DNA of 64,000 nucleotides. Source: Senimuribacter intestinalis. GTDB taxonomy: Bacteria; Bacillota; Clostridia; Peptostreptococcales; Anaerovoracaceae. The stretch covers positions 1 to 64,000 of the forward strand of contig CALPCJ010000016.1 in the NCBI GenBank assembly GCA_943192975.1, read 5' to 3'. Made by a program: the position numbers and the translations under genes. The notes under the pieces were generated by a model. The model did no database searches. It saw only the letters and a list, made by a program, of their open reading frames with translations, and was not told the DNA's origin. Shown here one piece after another: positions 16,564 to 23,664 of this stretch; the stretch's first letter is position 1; the number at the start of each line of letters is the position of its first letter.

Positions 16564-17635
16564 ATGATCACAATAAGTCTTTGTATGATTGTTAAAAATG
16601 AGGAAAAACACCTTGCCCGCTGCCTTGATCATATCGCAAATCTTGTAGACGAAATAATTATTGTAGATACTGGTTCAACTGACCAGATATTAGAAATAGC
16701 ATCTAAGTACACATCGAAGATTTATACCCATCCTTGGATAGACGATTTTTCTGATGCCCGCAACTACGCTTTTTCCAAAGCATCTATGGACTATTGCATG
16801 TGGATAGATGCAGACGATGTTCTGGAAAAAACAGAATCCCCAAAATTCCTACAGCTCAAACAGACACTAACATTAGATACCGATATCGTAATGATGAAAT
16901 ATCATACAGCCTTTGATGAAGCTGGCAATCCTTCTTTTTCCTATTTTAGAGAACGTTGGATAAAAAACTCTCCAGACCACCGTTGGGTCGGTGCCGTTCA
17001 CGAAGTAATTCCGCTAAATGGCAAGATAATTTATTCTGACATTGCAGTCTGTCACAGAAAGATCGGTACAGGAGACCCTGATCGCAACTTGAAAATATCA
17101 AAAACAACTGTCCACAGGAAGGCCTATGGATCCAAGGCAACAATATTATTATGGAAGAGAACTATACTATCATCAAAAATATGAAGAAGCAATTTCAGTT
17201 TTTGAACGTTTTATGTCATCATCGGAAGGATGGATTGAAAATAAATTAGAAGCATGTTCTATCTGTGCCGACTGCTATTACCAATTAAATCAAGAGACCT
17301 CTGCTCTTCTGACTCTATTTCGCAGTCTCTCTTTCGATTTACCAAGAGCTGAATTATGCTGCCAGATTGGGAAACATTTCTTAGAGCGCAAAAACTACCA
17401 AAATGCTATCTATTGGTATAAAAATGCACTGCAGGCAAATCGAAATGAGTATGCTGGTGGTTTTATTTTGCCTGATTGCTATGATTACGTTCCTTTTTTA
17501 CAGTTATGCGTGTGCTATGACAAATTAGGAGATAGACAAAAAGCAAAAGAATATAATGAGCGTGCTGGAATTTGTAAACCTCATTCAAAAGCATACCTTT
17601 ATAACAAGCAGTATTTTGATGACTTGAACGTATAA
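16564..17635 (+). pseudogene. Glycosyltransferase family 2 with TPR-like C-terminal domain, frameshifted
   Basis: The first frame (16564 to about 17097) is a GT-A catalytic domain: ISLCMIVKNEEKHLARCLD, the loop IIIVDTGSTD, and the metal-binding MWIDADD. The second frame (from about 17096 to 17635) continues the same family with TPR-like repeats (YYYGRELYYHQKYEEAI, NAIYWYKNALQ). The two frames join at an AAAATATCAAAAA stretch near 17094-17099: adding one AT pair restores a continuous reading, RNLKI-YQKQLSTGRPMDPRQ. So it is one gene of about 356 codons with a 2-base loss, or a switchable or sequencing-error site. It lies between two collagen-like genes and would glycosylate them. Confidence 0.8.
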
Positions 17636-17700
17636 CCTGTGCCTTCTATGTCAATGAGAAAAACTTGGCGCTGCGTATTGTAACCAACATAAAAAATTAT

Positions 17701-17708
17701 CATATAAT
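17701..17708 (+). promoter_or_regulatory. Candidate sporulation-type -10 (CATATAAT)
   Basis: Same octamer as at 15743-15750, about 70 bases upstream of the second collagen-like gene, in an A/T-rich leader with no other gene. Confidence 0.35.
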
Positions 17709-17776
17709 ATATATGTCAAAAGTTTTCGATTTTCAAGAAAATCTTTTGTTAATAATATAGAAAGGATATGTTTGAT

Positions 17777-19417
17777 ATGAATTCAAATAATTCATATAAT
17801 TATAATACAAATCAGTACGACAACCCATATTTTTCTCCTTGCTGTAATCATGAACAGGATTGTCCAAAAGGTGATCAGGGACCGCAAGGTCCTCAGGGAG
17901 AAAAAGGTGATCCTGGCTGCCCTGGTCCAAAAGGTGACAGAGGAGAACAGGGACCGATGGGACCACAGGGTATTCCTGGCGCACCTGGTGCGAGAGGACC
18001 AAGGGGAAACACGGGACCGGTTGGACCTACTGGCAATACCGGACCAAGAGGTCTTGAAGGTCCAAGAGGATACGCAGGGCCACAGGGTATCCAGGGGATT
18101 CAGGGAGTTCGCGGTGATGTCGGACCAAAAGGTGATCCCGGCTGCGAAGGACCGAAAGGTGATATTGGACCACAAGGTCCAGTAGGAAATACCGGCCCAA
18201 CTGGTCCCATCGGTCCACAGGGCGATATAGGGCCGCAGGGTCCAAGAGGCATTCCTGGCATCACAGGACCGACTGGTCCTACTGGACCAATGGGGCCGCA
18301 AGGTGTTACTGGTGCACAAGGTATTCAAGGTGTTACTGGTCCAATGGGAACCCAAGGTCCAAAGGGCTGCCCTGGAGATGACGGACCAACCGGACCAACT
18401 GGACCTATCGGTCCAACTGGCGCTAACGGTGTAACTGGTCCTACTGGCCCTGCTGGCGCTGACGGTGCAACTGGACCGACCGGTCCTGCTGGCGCCGATG
18501 GCGTTACTGGTCCAACTGGTCCGACTGGCGCTAATGGTGTTACTGGTCCTACCGGTCCTGCTGGCGCTGACGGTGTTACTGGCCCTGCCGGTCCTACCGG
18601 TCCTGCTGGTGCCGATGGCGTTACTGGTCCTGCTGGTCCTACCGGTCCTGCTGGCGCTGATGGCGTTACTGGTCCAACTGGTCCGACTGGCGCTGATGGC
18701 GTTACTGGTCCCGCTGGCCCTACCGGTCCTGCTGGTGCAGATGGCGTTACTGGCCCTGCTGGTCCTACCGGTCCTGCTGGTGCAGACGGTGTTACTGGCC
18801 CTGCTGGTCCTACCGGTCCTGCCGGCGCTGACGGTGTTACTGGCCCTGCCGGTCCTACCGGTCCTGCTGGTGCAGACGGTGCTACTGGCCCTGCTGGTAC
18901 CGGTGCCATTATCCCATTTGCTTCAGGACTTCCAGTTGCTTTAACAACAGTAGCTGGTGGGCTTGCCGGACTTCCTGCCTTTGTTGGTTTCGGAAGCAGT
19001 GCGCAAGGACTTACAGTACTAGGTTCCAGCATTAATATTACAAATGCTGCAGGAACGCTTTCAAACTTTGCTTTTCAGGTTCCTCGTGCTGGCACAATTA
19101 CCTCATTCAGTGCATTTTTCAGCACAACAGCAGCACTCTCTCTGGTGGGCTCCACTGTCGCCGTAAATGCACAAATCTATCAATCCACAACACCTAATAA
19201 TGTGTTCTCTCCGATTCCTGGAACTTTAATCAACTTAACACCATCACTTACTGGAATCATATCCATTGGAACATTATTAAATGGTTCTCTCACAGGACTC
19301 AACATTCCAGTAACTGCTGGAACCCGACTGATGCTGGTATTCTCAGCATCGGCAAGCGGTCTAACACTGGTTAATACTGTTGTAGGATATGCAAGTGCTG
19401 GCTTGAGCATTAATTAA
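17777..19417 (+). CDS. Collagen-like protein with BclB-type C-terminal domain (putative exosporium glycoprotein)
   Basis: 546 residues. After a short Asn/Tyr-rich head come more than 110 Gly-X-Y triplets (about residues 32-374): first varied and charged (GDQGPQGPQGEKGDPG), then a homogenised Thr-rich section built on GADGVTGPAGPTGPA. The last 170 residues start GAIIPFASGLPVALTTV and match the C-terminal domain described for Bacillus BclB exosporium proteins. An ATG also exists at 17768, but AAAGGA abuts it too closely, so I prefer 17777. A terminator follows at 19436. Host-like threonine triplets suggest O-glycosylation by the neighbouring glycosyltransferase. Confidence 0.88.
   Translation: MNSNNSYNYNTNQYDNPYFSPCCNHEQDCPKGDQGPQGPQGEKGDPGCPGPKGDRGEQGPMGPQGIPGAPGARGPRGNTGPVGPTGNTGPRGLEGPRGYAGPQGIQGIQGVRGDVGPKGDPGCEGPKGDIGPQGPVGNTGPTGPIGPQGDIGPQGPRGIPGITGPTGPTGPMGPQGVTGAQGIQGVTGPMGTQGPKGCPGDDGPTGPTGPIGPTGANGVTGPTGPAGADGATGPTGPAGADGVTGPTGPTGANGVTGPTGPAGADGVTGPAGPTGPAGADGVTGPAGPTGPAGADGVTGPTGPTGADGVTGPAGPTGPAGADGVTGPAGPTGPAGADGVTGPAGPTGPAGADGVTGPAGPTGPAGADGATGPAGTGAIIPFASGLPVALTTVAGGLAGLPAFVGFGSSAQGLTVLGSSINITNAAGTLSNFAFQVPRAGTITSFSAFFSTTAALSLVGSTVAVNAQIYQSTTPNNVFSPIPGTLINLTPSLTGIISIGTLLNGSLTGLNIPVTAGTRLMLVFSASASGLTLVNTVVGYASAGLSIN
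18445..18900 (+). repeat. Tandem 45-bp coding repeats in the collagen region
   Basis: A run of near-identical 45-bp units encoding GADGVTGPAGPTGPA, interspersed with 18- and 27-bp partial units. Synonymous differences are scattered (GCT/GCC, GGT/GGC), and some whole units are identical, indicating recent slippage or unequal exchange. Length variation between strains is expected. Confidence 0.85.
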
Positions 19418-19435
19418 GATTAAAATAAACTCTTT

Positions 19436-19468
19436 AGCGAAGCAGTTTCAGCTGCTTCGCTATTTCTT
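19436..19468 (+). terminator. Terminator after the BclB-like gene
   Basis: 10-bp stem AGCGAAGCAG (19436-19445) and CTGCTTCGCT (19452-19461) with a 6-base loop, followed by ATTTCTTT. Confidence 0.8.
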
Positions 19469-19559
19469 TATGCAGCCCGAAAACTGGCTCTACATTTTGT
19501 CAAATCCCATAAATTGCATAGTCGAATGACTTCAAATTAAATTTCATTCCATATATAGC

Positions 19560-19588
19560 AAAATAGATAGGCTAAGCCTATCTATTTC
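19560..19588 (-). terminator. Terminator downstream of tRNA-Leu
   Basis: Near-perfect palindrome AAATAGATAGGCT / AGCCTATCTATTT directly after the tRNA CCA end, with TATTTTGC following on the minus strand. Confidence 0.6.
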
Positions 19589-19590
19589 TT

Positions 19591-19673
19591 TGGTGCGGTC
19601 TAAGGGATTCGAACCCCCACGGTTTCCCACACGGACCTGAACCGTGCGCGTCTGCCAATTCCGCCAAGACCGC
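19591..19673 (-). tRNA. tRNA-Leu (anticodon CAG)
   Basis: 83 nt class II tRNA: acceptor GCGGTCT with AGACCGC, anticodon stem CACGG/CCGTG around TTCAGGT (anticodon CAG), a long variable arm, T loop TTCGAAT and an encoded CCA. It decodes CUG leucine codons. Confidence 0.96.
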
Positions 19674-19712
19674 ATATTTAATTTTATCAGCTGTGTTCCT
19701 GCCGACTATTCT

Positions 19713-19740
19713 ATTATACATGACTACAGAAAAAATGCAA
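19713..19740 (-). promoter_or_regulatory. Promoter of tRNA-Leu
   Basis: Minus strand TTGCAT (19735-19740), 16-base spacer, TATAAT (19713-19718), about 40 bases upstream of the tRNA 5' end. Confidence 0.6.
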
Positions 19741-19900
19741 GTAAAATTTTTAAATTTTTTAGAGTTTCTTCGTATTTTTCCTGATACATTGACTGTAACT
19801 GAGAATGATTTCCTTTCGCTGAATAAACCTGCCCTGGCAAATCCCATTACTTTGAGCCAGACATCAGTCAGCTTGATACCTTCACTAAATTTTTTTATCA

Positions 19901-20115
19901 TTACAGAACTTTACCCTTTGTTTGCCATAAAAAAGGAAAATATATCTACAAATCAGGCAAAAAAGGAGTGGATTGCTTCCGCAACCCGATTTTATCCTAT
20001 ATTTTCTCCTCATACAAATAAATTAGTACAAAGAAGTCGTTCTCCACTGCTCTTTTAACTGTAATCTCTGTTAGATTTTCCTTTTTTTGAACCAGCTAAG
20101 GGTAAAGTTCTGTAA
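19901..20115. mobile_element. 215-bp MITE-like element with 18-bp perfect terminal inverted repeats
   Basis: TTACAGAACTTTACCCTT (19901-19918) is perfectly inverted at 20098-20115. Inside both ends a second match occurs, AAAAAAGGAAAAT, about ten bases further in, so the arms extend imperfectly to about 45 bp. It holds no convincing gene and is too short for a transposase, so it is a non-autonomous element. The remaining sequence between tRNA-Leu and this element (19741-19900) and from 20116 to 20202 shows nothing I can name. No clear target duplication is visible. Confidence 0.7.
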
Positions 20116-20202
20116 TTCATTTTAGCATCTCTATGTGAACCATCACCCTGAGGGCAATCTTGGTGCAAACACTCTTCCGTAAGTCTGTGGCAGCTCTACG
20201 TT

Positions 20203-21582
20203 TTACCGATATTGCTCTGCTAAAATTCTTGCCACATGTACCCCGCTGGCAGAAGCCTGCGACAGAGAGTGTGTCACACCAGAACCATCACCCAAGGCAT
20301 AAAGCCCCGGTACACAGGTTTCCAGATTTTCATCAACTCGCACCTTAGAATTGTAAAATTTGACTTCTACACCATAAAGCAACGTATCTTCATTAGCCGT
20401 TCCTGGTGCAATTTTGTCCAAAGCGTAAATCATTTCAATGATACTATCAAGTTGTCGCTTTGGAATCACCAAACTCAAATCCCCCGGCGTTGCTCCAAGG
20501 GTCGGGCGGGTAAAACATTTTTCCATGCGCCTTGCACTGCTGCGGCGTCCCTTTACTAAATCACCGAATCTCTGCAGCAGCACACCACCACCCAACATGT
20601 TGGAAAGACGAGCAATAGATTCACCATATTCATTGCTGTCCTCAAAGGGCTCAGTGAAAGTGTTGGATACCAAAAGCGCAAAGTTGGTGTTTTCCGTATG
20701 CAGAGACGGGTCTCCATAACTGTGTCCATTGACCGTAACAATACCATTGGTATTCTCTGATACCACCTCACCACAAGGGTTCATGCAAAAAGTTCGCACC
20801 ATATCATTGTAGCGATCTGTCTTATAGACAATTTTGCCCTCATAAACTGCATCGGTAATATGTTTAAATACCTCAGCTGGAAGTTCAACACGGACGCCGA
20901 TATCAACCCGGTTCTTTTTCTGCTCAATTCCCAGTTTGTCGCAAACACCGGAAATCCACTTAGACCCAGATCGCCCTGTTGCAAGTACCAGCTTGTCGCA
21001 TATAAAATCGCCCTTATTGGTATGCACCACAAAGCTGCCATCTTCCGCACGCTCCACATCCTCTATGGTCGTATAAAACTGAGTGTCGATTCTCTCCTTA
21101 ATATAGTCAAAAATTCTGCCAAGAATTTCAATATTTCTGTCCGTTCCCAGATGGCGTACCTTTGCCTCCAACAGATGAAGATTATTCTGCAGGCAGCGAG
21201 TTTTCAAATCAGAATCGGCAGTGGAATAAAGCTTAGCTTCAGAACCGCCCATGGAACAAAGTACGCTGTCCACATACTCCATCAATTCCAGCGCTTCGTC
21301 TATTCCGACATATTTGTGCAAGTCACCACCAAACTGGGTCGTGATATTGTACTTTCCATCAGATAAAGTTCCTGCGCCGCCGTAGCCGTTCATAATATGG
21401 CACGGACTGCATTTCACACAGGTTTTCGTCTTGCCTGTCTTAATCGGACAGACTCTCTTCTCAAGCGGCGCTCCCTTATCCAGCATTAAAACACTTGCCT
21501 TATGAGAAAGCTTTGTCAGCTCATAGCTCATAAAAACACCGCTGGCTCCTGCACCTGCGATGATGATATCATATTTTTTCAT
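20203..21582 (-). CDS. FAD-dependent NAD(FAD)-utilising dehydrogenase (COG2509-like)
   Basis: 459 residues. N-terminal Rossmann motif IIIAGAGASGVFMSYEL binds FAD; a cysteine-rich segment CPIKTGKTKTCVKCSPC (about 53-70) is characteristic of this uncharacterised family; KLVLATGRSGS and the C-terminal GLYALGDGSGVTHSLSQA complete the flavin site. The substrate is unknown. The frame extends 15 codons upstream, but the ATG at 21582 with GGAGAAGG and the direct start of the Rossmann strand decide the start. A single gene. Confidence 0.85.
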   Translation of the reverse strand: MKKYDIIIAGAGASGVFMSYELTKLSHKASVLMLDKGAPLEKRVCPIKTGKTKTCVKCSPCHIMNGYGGAGTLSDGKYNITTQFGGDLHKYVGIDEALELMEYVDSVLCSMGGSEAKLYSTADSDLKTRCLQNNLHLLEAKVRHLGTDRNIEILGRIFDYIKERIDTQFYTTIEDVERAEDGSFVVHTNKGDFICDKLVLATGRSGSKWISGVCDKLGIEQKKNRVDIGVRVELPAEVFKHITDAVYEGKIVYKTDRYNDMVRTFCMNPCGEVVSENTNGIVTVNGHSYGDPSLHTENTNFALLVSNTFTEPFEDSNEYGESIARLSNMLGGGVLLQRFGDLVKGRRSSARRMEKCFTRPTLGATPGDLSLVIPKRQLDSIIEMIYALDKIAPGTANEDTLLYGVEVKFYNSKVRVDENLETCVPGLYALGDGSGVTHSLSQASASGVHVARILAEQYR

Positions 21583-21623
21583 CGTCCTTCTCCTTATTTT
21601 ATCAGTACCTGCTTTAGGCACAC

Positions 21624-21655
21624 GCAAAAATAGAACCGCCTCATAGAAGCGGTCC
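21624..21655 (-). terminator. Terminator after the DUF1292 gene
   Basis: Stem pairing GAACCGC (21633-21639) with GCGGTCC (21649-21655); a CTATTTTTG tail follows on the minus strand. Confidence 0.6.
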
Positions 21656-21687
21656 TTATGAATTACAAGCCTTCGTTCGGCAGTACT

Positions 21688-21963
21688 TTATTCAGCTTCT
21701 GCCATAATTGCATCGAATTCCTGTACAACACTGTTAAACAGTTCTTCATCTTCAATATCAACCAGCTCAAATTCGTCTTCGCCAACTTCATTATATCCAT
21801 AAAGATAAACATCATCTGAATCATCTAATGGAATCAGTGCAATGTAATCCTTACCGGCATGATCGAAAATACCCATAATTTCACATTCCAGTTCAACGCC
21901 GTCTTCAAACTCTAAAGTGATGATATCAGCCTCGTCCTGCATGTTGTTCTTGTTCTCTGCCAT
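21688..21963 (-). CDS. DUF1292 family protein
   Basis: 91 very acidic residues with the DUF1292 pattern: IITLEFEDGVELECEIMGIFDHAGKDYIAL, a DDVYLYGY strand, and a C-terminal helix EEELFNSVVQEFDAI. Widespread in Firmicutes and of unknown function; in many genomes it lies near yrrK/mreB-type housekeeping genes, not seen here. Ribosome site GGAGG. Single gene with its own terminator. The IS element and uvrC follow upstream on the same strand. Confidence 0.9.
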   Translation of the reverse strand: MAENKNNMQDEADIITLEFEDGVELECEIMGIFDHAGKDYIALIPLDDSDDVYLYGYNEVGEDEFELVDIEDEELFNSVVQEFDAIMAEAE

Positions 21964-22052
21964 ATTAATCCTCCATTTCGCCGGAATCTGTACCGGCTTC
22001 CAATTGTTTCTTCACTATCTTAATAATATACCATTATTACTGAAATTTATCA

Positions 22053-22082
22053 ACTAAAATATTCTTTTATGTTCTTTGCGAT
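22053..22082. repeat. 30-bp direct repeat flanking the IS, left copy
   Basis: Identical to 23665-23694. Read on the minus strand it encodes the last uvrC residues IAKNIKEYFS; the original uvrC stop TGA remains beside it at 22050-22052. It is therefore the target duplication left by the IS insertion. Confidence 0.85.
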
Positions 22083-23664
22083 CTGCTCCAAAAGTGATAA
22101 TGTCTTAAGAAAGCGCAAGAGAAAATGTCCCAAAAGGATTCCTAAAAAACACATATCATAGTAAACTATCTCTTCGGAGGTGGTTTTTATCAGAAAGGTT
22201 GAACTTAGAATGAAAGAACAGAAAAAGTACGAAGTGATTAAAAAGCTAAAAGAAACAAACGGAAACAAGAAAAGAGCTGCCGTCGAGCTAGGCTGTACCG
22301 TCCGCCACGTAAACCGAATGCTCAAAGGTTATGAGACGCAGGGAAAAGAATTCTTTTCCCACGGAAACAAAGGCAGAAGACCTGCATCTGCTCTCTCTGA
22401 GGAGTTAAAAGAGTCTATCCTGCTTCTCTACCAGAACAAATACTATGATTCGAACCTTACGCATTTCACAGAAAAATTGGCTGAGAATGAAGATATCCGG
22501 GTCTCAGAGGGAACCGTCAGAAATCTGCTTTACTCTCATGACATTCTCTCTCCCCTTGCATGGAAACGGACTCGCAGGAAACTCAAAGACAAGCTAAAAA
22601 CCCAAAAGGATACTGCAACATCAAAGACAGAAAAAGAAAGCCTTCAGACTGCAATCGTTGACCTGGAAGATGCACATCCTACCAGAGCCAGATGTTCCTA
22701 TGCCGGTGAGATGATTCAAATGGATGCGTCTGTACATCTTTGGTTTGGCGAAAACAAAAGCCATCTGCATGCCGCCATTGACGATGCCACGGGAACCCTT
22801 GTCGGCGCATATTTTGACAGCCAGGAAACCTTACATGGATACTACCACGTCTTCCGCCAAATTCTTGAAAATTATGGCATTCCCTATATGTTCTACACTG
22901 ACCGCAGAACCGTATTTGAATACAAAAAGAAAAATTCTCCAAATTTGGAGAATGATACATTTACACAGTTTGCTTATGCATGCAAGCAATTCGGTGTCGA
23001 TTTAAAAACAACCAGTATACCACAAGCCAAGGGCAGAGTTGAACGTCTTTTTAAAACCTTACAATCACGCCTGCCTGTCGAATTACGACTGGTAGGCGTG
23101 AAAACCCTGGAGCAGGCAAATGAATTCCTTCACTCCTACATAAAGAAATTCAACGCACAGTTCGCTCTACCCCTTAATCCTACCACGTCTGTATTTGAAA
23201 CACAACCCTCAAAAGACAAAATCGACCTGTTTCTTTCCTTGCTCACACCCCGTATAGTGGATGCCGGTCATTCCATTTGGTTCAACAACCATCGGTACAA
23301 AATGTTGGATGAATCCGGCATGCATACAAACTACTACAAAGGAACGCAGGTGCTGGTAGCGCAGACCCTTAGCGGCAGGCTGTTTTGCAACGTAAACGGG
23401 CGAATTTACGCCTTGGAAGAGATTCCGTTGCATGAAGAAGTATCTCGGAATTTCAATACAGAAAAAGAACTTGCAGCAGCGAAGAAGCCAAAGAAGCAAA
23501 ATATCCCGCCTATGCATCATCCTTGGCGCAAAGATAACTTTATGAAACATGTCTACGCTATGTATGGTAACGAAGCAACCTGGGCTGTTTAACTGCTCAC
23601 GGTAACCCTTGCTTTTTGGTGCTAATATTGCACTTATTTTTGGACTTTTTCAATTACGGTTGAC
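22083..23664 (+). mobile_element. Insertion sequence, IS1202/ISNCY-like
   Basis: About 1.58 kb between two 30-bp direct repeats, with one transposase gene. The right end reads inward as TGTCAACCGTAATTGAAAAA; a similar inward sequence TGTCTTAAG...GAAAATGTCC begins at 22101 on the left, so the exact left tip may be 22101, leaving 18 extra bases. A transposase of this type together with a long (24-30 bp) target duplication is typical of IS1202-related elements as I know them. It lies between uvrC and DUF1292. Confidence 0.8.
22210..23592 (+). CDS. IS1202/ISNCY-family DDE transposase
   Basis: 460 residues. The N terminus is an HTH (KKRAAVELGCTVRHVNRML), followed by a second helix-rich DNA-binding region and an integrase-like DDE core: D in QMDASVHLWFG, D in YTDRRTVFEY, and E in QAKGRVERLFKTLQ. 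The C-terminal region (RYKMLDESGMHTNYYKGTQV) is also typical of these enzymes. A GTG at 22180 could extend it by ten codons, but no ribosome site fits; AGAAAGG stands 11 bases before the chosen ATG. The frame is intact, so the element may still be active. Confidence 0.88.
   Translation: MKEQKKYEVIKKLKETNGNKKRAAVELGCTVRHVNRMLKGYETQGKEFFSHGNKGRRPASALSEELKESILLLYQNKYYDSNLTHFTEKLAENEDIRVSEGTVRNLLYSHDILSPLAWKRTRRKLKDKLKTQKDTATSKTEKESLQTAIVDLEDAHPTRARCSYAGEMIQMDASVHLWFGENKSHLHAAIDDATGTLVGAYFDSQETLHGYYHVFRQILENYGIPYMFYTDRRTVFEYKKKNSPNLENDTFTQFAYACKQFGVDLKTTSIPQAKGRVERLFKTLQSRLPVELRLVGVKTLEQANEFLHSYIKKFNAQFALPLNPTTSVFETQPSKDKIDLFLSLLTPRIVDAGHSIWFNNHRYKMLDESGMHTNYYKGTQVLVAQTLSGRLFCNVNGRIYALEEIPLHEEVSRNFNTEKELAAAKKPKKQNIPPMHHPWRKDNFMKHVYAMYGNEATWAV

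Noticed and set aside
18325..19032. Proline-rich frame antisense to the collagen repeat
   Set aside because: GC-rich repeats open several frames; the Gly-X-Y frame with the BclB-like domain is clearly the real one.
19492..19520. CATTTTGTCAAA matching 15630
   Set aside because: A single 12-base match in A/T-rich intergenic DNA without the paired arm.
19578..19901. Open frame over tRNA-Leu on the minus strand
   Set aside because: It reads the well-known spurious tRNA-Leu translation (AELADAHGSGPCGKP) and begins inside the MITE end.
22050..22325. 91-codon frame opposite the transposase start
   Set aside because: It joins antisense IS sequence to the leftover uvrC end; it is a product of the insertion.
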